From: Pelomonas sp965229315
GTDB taxonomy: Bacteria; Pseudomonadota; Gammaproteobacteria; Burkholderiales; Burkholderiaceae_C
DNA length: 64,000 bases
Assembly (NCBI RefSeq): GCF_965229315.1
Contig: NZ_CBDDJA010000002.1
Coordinates: 558,001 to 622,000, forward strand
Direction of reading: 5' to 3'
Shown: piece by piece, positions 25,222 to 32,481 of the stretch
Layout: every line of letters starts with the position of its first letter
Numbering within the stretch: the stretch's first letter is position 1
Made by a program: the position numbers and the translations under genes
Notes under the pieces: generated by a model
Told to the model about the DNA's origin: nothing
What the model saw: the letters and a program-made list of their open reading frames with translations, nothing else
Database searches by the model: none

Positions 25222-26504
25222 TTCGACACCCCCGTCAGCTTGATGCTGTTGAGGCGGCGCTTGTCTTCATCGACGTACTCGCAGCCGACCCTTTCTGCCT
25301 CTGCGTTGATGTCGTTCTCGAACATCTCGGCATAGAACTGGATCGCGTCGAGAACGCAGATCAGTTCGCGTGCCGAAACCTGCGCGTTCGTCTTGAGTCC
25401 GTGGATCGTGAGCTTCGTCAGCGCAAAGATCTGCGCGGCGGCGTCCTGCGCAATCTGGTCGAGATCGCGGACCTTGTCGCGAAGGGCCTGCAGTTCGGAC
25501 GCCACTGCACGTTCAGTGGAGAAGTCGGGCGCGGCTGGAGCTGCGGCTTGGGTGGCGCCGGCAAGCACCGCGCGAGGCCTCGCCGGCAGGGGCGCGGGCC
25601 GGTAGCCGCCGTCGTTCAGCAGCCTTTCAGGCTCCCAACTGTCCATGTATGGCGCGCCATCCAAGAAGAGCGTCAACAGGGTGTTGCTCAGTGCCTGGCG
25701 GAAGCCGCTATTGGTCGCGAAGGAATCGAGTGCCGTATTGACTGCCTTGTCGGCATTGGCGTAGTCGCGCCGAACTCCATCATCGTCAGCAATCGCGGGA
25801 TCTGGAGCGCCTTCAATCAGTGGCAATCGCTCGATGGCGGCCAACATCTTGTGGCAGGCCGCGGCACCGTTCAGGGAAACAAGCCCTGGAGCGACTGTTG
25901 CTTGAGCCTTGGCGGCAGTCCGAGTGGCTGCTTGGGCTTCAACAGCGCCCTCGAACACCGAAGAGTTGCGCGCCGTGACGACTGCGGGAGCCAAAGGATT
26001 TCGGGCGCTGGAGGTTTCCACTCGCTCGCTTTCCACTCGCTCGCGCTCTGTCTTGAAGTTGGGGGCGGCCGGTGCGTCGCTTGGTACCGTGGCGCCGTTC
26101 GGCTTGCTGAAGGCTTCGGCCGTCGTTGCAATCGGGTCCCAGTCGTTCAGGTCCGGCGCGCAGCCATCTCCGATTTGACACAGGAGGTCCGCCATTGCCC
26201 GCAGGTAGCCCTGGGCGTGCTCTGCCGTTGCGTTCTGCCAGTTCGACTGGAGCGAGCTTTCGACAGCCTGCGCCATCGGGCGATAGTCACGCGCATCAGT
26301 GCAATCAGGTGCGTCCTCCAGGTCAGCTTCACTCATGGCGTTGATCTCGGCGATCAACGTCTTGACGGCCTCTGCCCCGGCGTGCAGCGCGGATGAGGGT
26401 TCGGCTGCGGTCAGCGCGGTTGCGGTCGCTGCGCGCTTGGAAGTGGGAACAGATGCGGATGCTGTGGCGACCGCTTCTGCAGCCCGAGTGACTGTCTTGC
26501 TCAT
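25218..26504 (-). CDS. Large unknown protein with repeated APxF motifs
   Basis: A 428-residue, alanine-rich acidic protein with three helical domains joined by low-complexity linkers. Linkers contain APAAPNFKTERERVE and APAAPDFSTERAV, matching the motif in the downstream gene. The C-terminal domain (ELQALRDKVRDLDQIAQDAA ... CVLDAIQFYAEMFENDINAE) resembles the whole of the last gene in the operon. AAGGAA precedes the ATG at 26504. It appears to be a modular fusion of the small downstream proteins, or they derive from it. Function unknown. Confidence 0.55.
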   Translation of the reverse strand: MSKTVTRAAEAVATASASVPTSKRAATATALTAAEPSSALHAGAEAVKTLIAEINAMSEADLEDAPDCTDARDYRPMAQAVESSLQSNWQNATAEHAQGYLRAMADLLCQIGDGCAPDLNDWDPIATTAEAFSKPNGATVPSDAPAAPNFKTERERVESERVETSSARNPLAPAVVTARNSSVFEGAVEAQAATRTAAKAQATVAPGLVSLNGAAACHKMLAAIERLPLIEGAPDPAIADDDGVRRDYANADKAVNTALDSFATNSGFRQALSNTLLTLFLDGAPYMDSWEPERLLNDGGYRPAPLPARPRAVLAGATQAAAPAAPDFSTERAVASELQALRDKVRDLDQIAQDAAAQIFALTKLTIHGLKTNAQVSARELICVLDAIQFYAEMFENDINAEAERVGCEYVDEDKRRLNSIKLTGVSK

Positions 26505-26622
26505 GGGAATTCCTTGCTGATGTTTGTGGAAGGCGAAGCCCTGTCAGGCGTCGGCGAAGTCCGGGCCATAGAGCCAGTGCTCCATGTCGCCAAAGCATGA
26601 AATCTCCTTCGTGGTTTCACAT

Positions 26623-26658
26623 GAAGGCCTCGTACGACTGGTACTCGACGAGGCCTTC
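26623..26658 (-). repeat. 11-base perfect inverted repeat in the operon gap
   Basis: GAAGGCCTCGT (26623-26633) and ACGAGGCCTTC (26648-26658) are separated by 14 bases. This is the only sizeable gap (about 160 bases) in an otherwise overlapping minus-strand operon, and the stem lies immediately after the stop at 26664. It may act as an internal terminator, attenuator or mRNA-stabilising hairpin. No T-run follows. Confidence 0.55.
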
Positions 26659-26663
26659 GCCTT

Positions 26664-26978
26664 TCAGGGCACAAGCCCCAACTCTTGAGCCGGCTTGGTG
26701 ACGTTGCGGTGCCACCAATCGGCATGCTCGAGAGCGCGCTGAACCTCGCAGTTAGGCAGCAACGCGTTCAAGCGGATGATTCGTTCGACGACCTTCGGCG
26801 TAGCCTTGCCAGACCGGAGCCCAGCGCTGAGCTTGGTCGACTCGCGGAATCCCTTTTTGCGGGCGAGCTGCACCAGGCCGTAGAACGCCGAACTGGCGCA
26901 TCGCTGCAACCCGGGCTCGACGCTAGAGGCGTAGGCCATGACGCCCAGGGCCAGCAGGTTCTTCTCGGCGTCGGTCAT
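26664..26978 (-). CDS. Unknown small protein of phage-like operon
   Basis: A 104-residue protein (MTDAEKNLLALGVMAYASSV...) predicted helical, basic in the centre (QLARKKGFRESTKLSAGLRS). The pattern GKATPKVVERIIRLNALLP could hold a helix-turn-helix, but I cannot confirm it. The ATG at 26978 overlaps the upstream stop. A longer frame to 27137 lies inside the antirepressor gene and is rejected. Confidence 0.55.
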   Translation of the reverse strand: MTDAEKNLLALGVMAYASSVEPGLQRCASSAFYGLVQLARKKGFRESTKLSAGLRSGKATPKVVERIIRLNALLPNCEVQRALEHADWWHRNVTKPAQELGLVP

Positions 26979-27772
26979 GCCACTCTCCGCGCGATGCCAA
27001 GCTCGACCAGCAGCGAGCCGAACGTCGAGCGGTACCAGTGCGGCTGCGTCTCGCGCGGGTTGCGGTCGCTGACGACGTTCTTGCCGAAGCGCAGGCCGGC
27101 CACCGTCACCGACTTGAACTTGCGCATCTCCTCGCACTTGGAGCTCTTGCGCTCCAACGTCTCCAGGATGCCGGCTTCCTCGAGCAGCTTGTTCACGGCC
27201 TGGGCCGACCGGCGGATGCCGTGCTCGGCCAGCAGTTCAGTGAGGGCGGCGGTTGCTTCCGAGCTGACCGCAGCGGAGCCGCTGGGCGCATCGATGGCGT
27301 AGTTCGGCAGCAGCTCGACGTGCTGCGGCGCGAACTTCTGGACCGCCTTGCGGATGAGGCCCAGGTGGGCAGAACCCTGCAGGTTCAGGGCGCGCGAGAT
27401 CGTCTCGGCGATGACGATGTTGTCGTTCGCCGCGGCCGCTTGCGGGAGCTGGTACGTGCCACCGCGACGAATGGAGGGCAGCACGTCGTGCGTCACCCAG
27501 CGCTTGAAGCGCTTGGCCGACTCCAGCTTGCTGCCGAAGACCAGGGCGTACAGGCCGGACTCGTTGACGTGGTTCGCGGATTGTGAGCCGCCGGGCGAAA
27601 GGGTGTCGTGTTTCGCGACATCCTCTTCGTCGACATGGCGGGCAACGGCATCACGGGCATTCGAGTAACCCAGGGCGGCGCACACGTCACCAGCATGGAA
27701 CCAGGGCTCGCCGTCGTCGACGCTCACCCGGACGGCCTGGCCGTCGAAGTTGAAGGGCAGGATGTGGCTCAT
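26975..27772 (-). CDS. BRO-N domain phage antirepressor-like protein
   Basis: A 265-residue protein. Residues about 1-110 form a BRO-N (Ant) domain: NFDGQAVRVSVDDGEPWFHA then GDVCAALGYSNARDAVARHV, VNESGLYALVFGS and AKRFKRWVTHDVLPSIRRGG, all typical of phage antirepressors and prophage regulators. The C-terminal half has a conserved-looking helical domain (TALTELLAEHGIRRSAQAVN) that may bind DNA or a repressor. Such proteins counter phage repressors or regulate early genes. This is the best evidence that the operon is phage-derived. Confidence 0.8.
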   Translation of the reverse strand: MSHILPFNFDGQAVRVSVDDGEPWFHAGDVCAALGYSNARDAVARHVDEEDVAKHDTLSPGGSQSANHVNESGLYALVFGSKLESAKRFKRWVTHDVLPSIRRGGTYQLPQAAAANDNIVIAETISRALNLQGSAHLGLIRKAVQKFAPQHVELLPNYAIDAPSGSAAVSSEATAALTELLAEHGIRRSAQAVNKLLEEAGILETLERKSSKCEEMRKFKSVTVAGLRFGKNVVSDRNPRETQPHWYRSTFGSLLVELGIARRVA

Positions 27773-28011
27773 TGCATCCTCACGCCGCTGGTGTCGACAA
27801 CGAAGCGAGCAATGCCGTAGATCTGCTCGGTGGCGCTTTCCAACTGGCTGTTCAGCACGATGGAGAGGACGGCCTCAGTCAGCTCAAGAGCCTTCTCCTG
27901 GGCCGTGAGCTTCTCGTCGGCCAGGATGTCCATCGCGATCTGCTGGCCGACGGCGGTGCTGTCGCTATCGAGCGAGATGTGGACGCTTGGCCGGATGGTG
28001 GCGCGGCTCAT
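27769..28011 (-). CDS. Small protein, unknown
   Basis: An 80-residue acidic protein (MSRATIRPSVHISLDSDSTA...) with one long helix (AMDILADEKLTAQEKALELT) and a strand-like C-terminus (IYGIARFVVDTSGVRM). Both ends overlap neighbours by ATGA. No motif recognised. Confidence 0.5.
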   Translation of the reverse strand: MSRATIRPSVHISLDSDSTAVGQQIAMDILADEKLTAQEKALELTEAVLSIVLNSQLESATEQIYGIARFVVDTSGVRMQ

Positions 28012-28109
28012 TGCTGGGCCTCCAGCAGCACCTTCTGGCGTGGTTCAGGGTAGGAGTGCCAACTGCCGGTGAGATGACCAGCGGCATTCATCAGGGGCAA
28101 ATCACGCAT
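28008..28109 (-). CDS. Very small ORF at the head of the operon
   Basis: A 33-residue ORF (MRDLPLMNAAGHLTGSWHSY...) whose stop overlaps the next ATG by ATGA, the same coupling used through this operon. A longer version to 28373 would overlap the opposite-strand acetyltransferase-like gene and is unlikely. The tight coupling is the only support. Confidence 0.35.
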   Translation of the reverse strand: MRDLPLMNAAGHLTGSWHSYPEPRQKVLLEAQQ

Positions 28110-28163
28110 CGGTGAGCCGTCTCGGGCCAACTGCGGATGACGCCGATAGCTTCGTGAGCTAGC

Positions 28164-28844
28164 GTGCGCCGCGTGAGCGAGGCCGACTTCATCCCAAGCG
28201 AGTACGTCAGCGTCGGACTGAAGCCTGATCCGGAGGAGTTGTTGACGGCTGACCGAGAGCCTGACCACTTCATCCGTTGGCTGGAAGGGCGCGTGGTGCT
28301 GTTCGAGGATGACGAGTCGACTGAGATCGGCCGGTACCGGGCCTTCTACATCGATGCAGAGAGTGCCATGCATGCTCGCATGCCTCTGTTCGACGTCTTC
28401 GACAGCATGCAGGAGACCTGCGATTACCTAGAGCTGTACGAGGCAGACAGCTGGGCCTACTCGGCGGCGGCGCTGAAGGCGGCCGGGGCGGGCTATCTGC
28501 TCTTCGAGCCGAACCTTCTCATCCTTGACCGCCTGGAGATCCTGCCACCGTACCGCGGGCGGGGCTACGGCCTCCATGCGCTGATCGGGATGATGCATTG
28601 GTTCCAGGCCGGCGCCGGCCTGGTGGCCATGAAGCCGTTCCCGTTGCAGTTCGAGAGCGCCGCAGCTCGGCGGGGTCCGGAAGACCCCATGGAGCTGGCC
28701 AAGCTCCCGACCAACGAGGTTGCAGCCCGGACCAAGCTCCGCCGCTACTACGCCCAGTTGGGCTTCAAGCTGGTGGCCAAGACGCCGTTCATGGTCCGGC
28801 GAGTGGACCAGGCGCCGCCCGCTGTCCCCGTTCGCCTGCGGTAG
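28164..28844 (+). CDS. GNAT-type acetyltransferase-like protein
   Basis: A 226-residue protein. The segment RLEILPPYRGRGYGLHALIG has the acetyl-CoA-binding R-G-x-G-x-G/A motif of GNAT enzymes, followed by a helix and a C-terminal RRYYAQLGFKLVAKTPFMVR, the usual Y-x-x-x-G-F ending. The N-terminal 90 residues are less typical. It starts at GTG 28164, divergent from the phage-like operon. The substrate is unknown; in phage contexts such proteins may modify small molecules or proteins. Confidence 0.6.
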   Translation: MRRVSEADFIPSEYVSVGLKPDPEELLTADREPDHFIRWLEGRVVLFEDDESTEIGRYRAFYIDAESAMHARMPLFDVFDSMQETCDYLELYEADSWAYSAAALKAAGAGYLLFEPNLLILDRLEILPPYRGRGYGLHALIGMMHWFQAGAGLVAMKPFPLQFESAAARRGPEDPMELAKLPTNEVAARTKLRRYYAQLGFKLVAKTPFMVRRVDQAPPAVPVRLR

Positions 28845-29048
28845 GGCGTGCCCGTGCCTGCGCCGTAGTTCAATGGATGGAACGGCCGGCCGTACCCGGT
28901 TTTGAGGTTGACGGCCGGTGGCTGGCTGGCACGATGCAGAGCTCAAAAAAACCGCAACGAAGGATGGGGATGAGATCTGTCTGCTCACTAGCGCTGAACG
29001 CGCCGCGCGCAGTTGCCTGGCTTGCGGCCGCCCGAAGGGGATTCCGGC

Positions 29049-29864
29049 ATGCCTTCTGACCTGGATCTGAAAGCGCTCTTCGACGGGCCGGCCCTGGCCA
29101 ACCGCAACGACATGGACAAGCTGGGGCAGCGGCTCAAGGCTCTGCATGACGCCGGCCTCACGGCAACCCAGTTCGATGTGTTCCGCGTGAACTACTACTA
29201 CCGCTCTGTCACCACCGTCTGGACGGTGGCGGCCACCGCGGCCGCCGCGCTGGCGAACGAGCCCGCGCGCATCTCGCTGGCCAAGCGGGCCGTGTATGGC
29301 GCACTGTTGGAGGAACTGGGCGCGCCCGAGGAGCCCTCCCGCGCCGTTGCGCCCATGGCTGCGCTGGGCAAGAGCCACCCGGCCTTGCTGCTGGACTGCC
29401 TCAACATCTTCGGCGCCGGGGCCTTCGGGCTCCCCAGACTCACGGCACAGGACATCGCTGGGCACACGTTGCTGGACGAATTCTCCCGCGACTACCGGCG
29501 CCGCCAGCGGGTGCTGTTCACCCACGAGAGCTTGGCTTGCGTGCTGGGTGCGGCCTACGCCCAGGAGACCGCTGCCGACGGCATGCTGAGGACGATCCGC
29601 GACGAGCTCTTCTCCCCGCTGCTCCCGTGCATGGTGGCCAGCCCGCTCCAAACAGCCATGCGCTACTTCGACGTGCACCTGGACGACGCCGGCCCAGGCG
29701 GTGTCGAGGCCGAGCACGGCAAGGAAGCGCTTGAGAACCTCATCGCTGAGCTCCGCGAAACGCCTGCGGCCCTGCAGAGCGCCGCCGCCGCCGCCGAGGC
29801 CTCCTTCGAGGTGCAGGGGGAGTTCTTCGACGATCTGGCCACGGCGATGGAGCGGCGGGGCTGA
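29049..29864 (+). CDS. Heme-oxygenase-like diiron protein (HDO type)
   Basis: A 271-residue all-helical protein with the ligand pattern of heme-oxygenase-like diiron oxidases: a YYYR helix (VNYYYRSVTTVW), LEELGAPEE then KSHPALLLDCLN, the A-x-Y-A-x-E helix (VLGAAYAQETAADGML) and a final RYFDVHLDDAGPGG then VEAEHGKEAL. In characterised members (UndA, BesC, SznF) these residues hold two irons for oxygen-dependent C-C or N-oxidation chemistry. The ATG at 29049 has GAAGGGG eight bases upstream. It appears alone, with no obvious biosynthetic partner except possibly the repeat peptide 1.4 kb downstream. The substrate is unknown. Confidence 0.62.
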   Translation: MPSDLDLKALFDGPALANRNDMDKLGQRLKALHDAGLTATQFDVFRVNYYYRSVTTVWTVAATAAAALANEPARISLAKRAVYGALLEELGAPEEPSRAVAPMAALGKSHPALLLDCLNIFGAGAFGLPRLTAQDIAGHTLLDEFSRDYRRRQRVLFTHESLACVLGAAYAQETAADGMLRTIRDELFSPLLPCMVASPLQTAMRYFDVHLDDAGPGGVEAEHGKEALENLIAELRETPAALQSAAAAAEASFEVQGEFFDDLATAMERRG

Positions 29865-30010
29865 CGGGCGACGGCACCAACCGCTGACTCGAGAAGCATC
29901 GGCGGATTGATCTATCTTGCAGGCCGACCCTTCAACCGCCCGACCGTGCGCCATCCATCGGATACAGGTAACTCGTTGGGGCACTGAAGGGCCGTGAGGG
30001 CCCGGCTTGG

Positions 30011-30529
30011 TCAATTGGCCTCGCAAAATTGCTGAAGCTTCAGGCCGTATGCTGGCTCGTTACGGCGCTGGCGTTCAAGCTCAATCTTGGAGAAGTTCTG
30101 GCTGTAAGTGGCGCAGGCATCCACCACAAAGAAGGAAACCGCAACGTCGCCGTCGCACAACTTCTTCTCTACGCAGATTTGCAATGCTTCGTAGAAGTCG
30201 AGCATGACGTCAATCGAGCCAGCCAATTTGGCTTCTTTGATTGCGGCGAGCATGAAACCTCGGTATGCAGCGACCGAGAAGTCGGGAGCCTTCAAGAGTT
30301 TGATCTGGGCATCTAAATACGGTTCCCAGCCAACATCCAAGGCTAGGCGGGCTTCTAGAGTGGGCGTCTTGTTGTATCGGTCGAGGAATAGGAGAGTTTC
30401 TTTGACACGGTCCTCCTTCTGCTTCTCGAGGTACTGATAGACCGCGAAGCCCCCACCAGCGGTGATCGCGACCACGCCGATCCACGCTGTAGCTATATCA
30501 GTGATGGCCTTCAGCTTTTCTAGATTCAT
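30011..30529 (-). CDS. Single-pass membrane protein, unknown
   Basis: A 172-residue protein starting MNLEKLKAITDIATAWIGVV, with one membrane helix (about residues 10-30) followed by a charged linker (YLEKQKEDRVKETLLFLDRY) and a helical domain. It resembles phage or defence-associated membrane-anchored small proteins but has no recognised motif. The ATG overlaps the stop of the upstream secreted coiled-coil gene. Base composition is visibly less GC-rich than the surroundings, suggesting recent acquisition. Confidence 0.5.
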   Translation of the reverse strand: MNLEKLKAITDIATAWIGVVAITAGGGFAVYQYLEKQKEDRVKETLLFLDRYNKTPTLEARLALDVGWEPYLDAQIKLLKAPDFSVAAYRGFMLAAIKEAKLAGSIDVMLDFYEALQICVEKKLCDGDVAVSFFVVDACATYSQNFSKIELERQRRNEPAYGLKLQQFCEAN

Positions 30530-30810
30530 GGCTTCTTGCACTCTGGCAGATCGAGCTTGATCTTGCAGGGATTGCTTTGTTTTTCGGTCGCCATGCGTAA
30601 CTTGAGCGTCTCTGAGCTTCTGGCTTTCTGCTCACGCTCGAGCGCCTCCGTGAATGCGCGCTCTGCGCGCGCGCGCTCAAGCGCCTCCACCTGCGACTTC
30701 TCGAGCGCGCGCTTCTGCGCTTCCAATTTGGCGGCCGCCGTTTCATCGGCCTGCGCATTCGTTAGCGCGAGCGCGAGCACTAAGCACAGAGCTGTCGTCT
30801 TGATGAGCAT
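30526..30810 (-). CDS. Exported coiled-coil protein, unknown
   Basis: A 94-residue protein with a signal peptide (MLIKTTALCLVLALALTNAQ then A) and a mature part that is almost entirely charged coiled coil (KLEAQKRALEKSQVEALERA; ALEREQKARSSETLKL), ending in two cysteines (CKIKLDLPECKKP). It is probably periplasmic. An ATG four codons upstream (30822) is possible. It is coupled to the downstream membrane protein by ATGA. Confidence 0.5.
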   Translation of the reverse strand: MLIKTTALCLVLALALTNAQADETAAAKLEAQKRALEKSQVEALERARAERAFTEALEREQKARSSETLKLRMATEKQSNPCKIKLDLPECKKP

Positions 30811-30849
30811 CTGATTTTCCATGGCCTTTAAATAGGCGCGTGTTAACAC

Positions 30850-31121
30850 CTTGACCCAAGTGACTTTAAGGGTGCGCTATTCCGATGGCTTCATCACCTT
30901 GAAGGAGATAGACGCGATCCAGTTCAGCGCGCCACAGCGCAGGGGACTCCCAAGTGCCCTGCTGTGATCCGCGCCAGCCCATGCGCCGTGCGACACCGGC
31001 CCGCTGGTGTTCCGCATCCAACGCCTGGCGTTCCGCAAATGCCCTGAGCTGTCATACAGTGGCGCTGGGCTTCGGCCTCCTGCTTTTTCCTCCCTGAGCA
31101 GGCGCCAGTGATGGCGTTCAG
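30850..31121. other. Gene-free stretch
   Basis: Left part of a roughly 490-base gap between the minus-strand pair and the repeat-peptide gene. A plus-strand open frame without a start ends near 31110, just before the terminator, and may be the tail of a decayed gene. Nothing firm can be named here. Confidence 0.3.
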
Positions 31122-31149
31122 ACCCCGGCCGCGTGCCGGGGTTCCTTTT
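31122..31149 (+). terminator. Rho-independent terminator
   Basis: The inverted repeat ACCCCGGC (31122-31129) / GCCGGGGT (31135-31142) with a 5-base loop is followed by TCCTTTT. It insulates the repeat-peptide gene from upstream plus-strand transcription. Confidence 0.75.
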
Positions 31150-31298
31150 GTGCATGCGAAACAGGGCGCCGCCGGCCTACTGGTAGTCCCCATCCACAAA
31201 ACTGTGGCGACCGCGCTCGCGATGCCCGGCGGCCCCGCAGGCTTGTGCAAAATCCCCAGCCTGCCCGCTCGACAGGGCCCACCAAGGAGGAAGACCAC

Positions 31299-31481
31299 AT
31301 GAAGCATGAAGTGCCGTTCACTGGGGGCGGCTCGACGGAGATTCCCTACCTTGGTGGGTGCTCTGCAGAGATCCCGTACATCGGCGGCTGCTCCCGGGAC
31401 AATCCGTTCACCGGCGGCGGCGCGCACATCCCCTATGCCGGCGGCTGCAGCCGTCAGGGCATTCCGTGGACTGGCAGTTGA
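31299..31481 (+). CDS. 60-residue peptide of six P-aromatic-x-G repeats
   Basis: A small peptide with a very good Shine-Dalgarno (AAGGAGGA, 31284-31291) seven bases before the ATG. It has a four-residue head (MKHE) and six repeats: VPFTGGGSTE, IPYLGGCSAE, IPYIGGCSRD, NPFTGGGAH, IPYAGGCSRQG, IPWTGS. Each has a proline, an aromatic residue, any residue, then glycine; three carry cysteine (residues 21, 31, 50) after GG. Codons for the repeated residues differ between copies (glycine pairs GGG GGC, GGT GGG, GGC GGC), showing selection on the peptide. There is no signal sequence. It could be a multi-core precursor peptide, a repetitive binding protein or an inhibitor; no family is recognised. Confidence 0.7.
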   Translation: MKHEVPFTGGGSTEIPYLGGCSAEIPYIGGCSRDNPFTGGGAHIPYAGGCSRQGIPWTGS

Positions 31482-31579
31482 GCAGAGCACGGCGGTGAAC
31501 ATGCAGTGGCTGACCGTCGAGGCGCACAAGGCCAAGACGAAGGCAGAGGCGAAGAGCTGCCGCAACAGGAGAAAAACAG

Positions 31580-31828
31580 ATGCCTAAATCTGGCGTGGTT
31601 CCAACGTGTCGCTATGACCATGGACCGCTGTGGAAAGTTGAGGGGCGCGGATATCCGCGGCGGTTCCTGCTTAGCGGCGAAGAGCCGCGAGCTCACAGAG
31701 ACGGCGACGGTCGGCTTTTTGACCTTGAGTTTCGAGGAATACTGGTTTCGGCCTGGGAGTGCCAATTCTGCGGATATACAGAGCTGTTTGAGGCGGACAT
31801 GGAGGAAAACGATGGCCCACCTGTATGA
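31580..31828 (+). CDS. Small zinc-ribbon-like protein
   Basis: An 82-residue protein (MPKSGVVPTCRYDHGPLWKV...). Its C-terminus has CQFCGYTELFEAD, a C-x-x-C knuckle typical of small zinc ribbons, and the N-terminus has a lone cysteine and histidine (CRYDH) that could complete the site. It overlaps the next gene by 17 bases and follows the repeat peptide by about 100 bases in the same direction. The role is unknown. Confidence 0.5.
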   Translation: MPKSGVVPTCRYDHGPLWKVEGRGYPRRFLLSGEEPRAHRDGDGRLFDLEFRGILVSAWECQFCGYTELFEADMEENDGPPV

Positions 31829-32219
31829 CCACCCGACCCGCAGCCGTCAGGTTGACCAGCCCAGCGGCGGCGGGGATGATGGTGACATGGACCGAATAAC
31901 AGCACTCGAAACCAAGTGGGAGACCGTCGTGCCGACGCTCGCCACGAAGGGGGACGTGCAGACCGGGTTCGCCGAGCTGCGCGCCGACATGCAGGAGATG
32001 AACGCCGGCATCTCGCGTTGGATGCTTGGCACTGTGCTGACGGTCATAGGCACGATCGTGCTGGGCTTCGGCGGGCTGGCTTGGACCGTTTCGAATAAAA
32101 CGCCAGCCGCTGTTTCGCCGGCGGTGACCGCGCCCGCCCAGCAGACGGCGCCGATCATCATCAACGTCCCGCCCTACCCGCCAACGGTCGCGCCGCAGGC
32201 ACCCCAAAAGAAGCCATAG
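31812..32219 (+). CDS. Phage-type coiled-coil plus membrane-anchor protein (XhlA-like)
   Basis: A 135-residue protein. GGAGG (31801-31805) precedes the ATG. An N-terminal coiled coil (MDRITALETKWETVVPTLAT; ELRADMQEMNAGISR) leads into one membrane helix (WMLGTVLTVIGTIVLGFGGL) and a proline-rich tail (VPPYPPTVAPQAPQKKP). This plan matches small phage proteins of the haemolysin XhlA kind encoded near lysis genes. A terminator lies 28 bases after the stop. Confidence 0.6.
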   Translation: MAHLYDHPTRSRQVDQPSGGGDDGDMDRITALETKWETVVPTLATKGDVQTGFAELRADMQEMNAGISRWMLGTVLTVIGTIVLGFGGLAWTVSNKTPAAVSPAVTAPAQQTAPIIINVPPYPPTVAPQAPQKKP

Positions 32220-32247
32220 CTCTTCCGCCCCACCGCCACCAAGGCCT

Positions 32248-32266
32248 GCCCCGAGCGGGCTTTTTT
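32248..32266 (+). terminator. Rho-independent terminator
   Basis: GCCC (32248-32251) pairs with GGGC (32257-32260) and is followed directly by six T residues. It ends the transcript of the XhlA-like gene. Confidence 0.65.
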
Positions 32267-32287
32267 GCAAGTGCGGAAAGGCGGCCC

Positions 32288-32315
32288 TTGACGGTCCTTT
32301 GGGCTTGGCCATAAT
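32288..32315 (+). promoter_or_regulatory. Strong sigma-70-type promoter with no ORF downstream
   Basis: TTGACG (32288-32293) and CATAAT (32310-32315) are separated by 16 bases, each one base from consensus. No plus-strand gene follows before the terminator at 32445-32467. Confidence 0.55.
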
Positions 32316-32321
32316 CGCACC

Positions 32322-32467
32322 CAGCAACTCGACGATTCCCACCGCCCCCGAAGGGCACGATCTTCTGGCCCCAGGGCCTATGCCAGCGCCGTGCGCTCAA
32401 GCAGGTTCAACCTGCAGACAGTCGATGGATTCGTTCGCCCCTACAGCCCGCCACTCGGCGGGCTTTT
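32322..32467 (+). ncRNA. Candidate small RNA between promoter and terminator
   Basis: Transcription from the promoter at 32288-32315 would begin near 32322 and stop at the terminator ending at 32467, giving about 146 nucleotides without a credible ORF. The candidate contains an internal hairpin GCAGGTT/AACCTGC (32401-32415, one-base loop) before the terminator stem. It lies between the XhlA-like gene and a minus-strand ORF whose 3' end it faces. Expression is inferred only from signals. Confidence 0.4.
32445..32467 (+). terminator. Rho-independent terminator
   Basis: AGCCCGCC (32445-32452) and GGCGGGCT (32457-32464) form a perfect 8-base stem with a 4-base loop, followed by TTT on the plus strand. 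The minus strand lacks a T-run, so it should serve a plus-strand transcript. Confidence 0.65.
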
Positions 32468-32481
32468 GCATTTCTGGCCTC

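Noticed and set aside
28428..30026. 532-codon minus-strand open frame
   Set aside because: It runs opposite the acetyltransferase-like and diiron genes, which have recognisable motifs and good ribosome-binding sites.
31305..31470. Tandem repeats considered as a CRISPR array
   Set aside because: The repeats are translated units of 27-33 bases that differ at synonymous positions and have no spacers or cas genes.
30877..31565. Two overlapping minus-strand frames opposite the repeat-peptide gene
   Set aside because: They cross a rho-independent terminator and the repeat peptide, have no ribosome-binding site and have unstructured composition.
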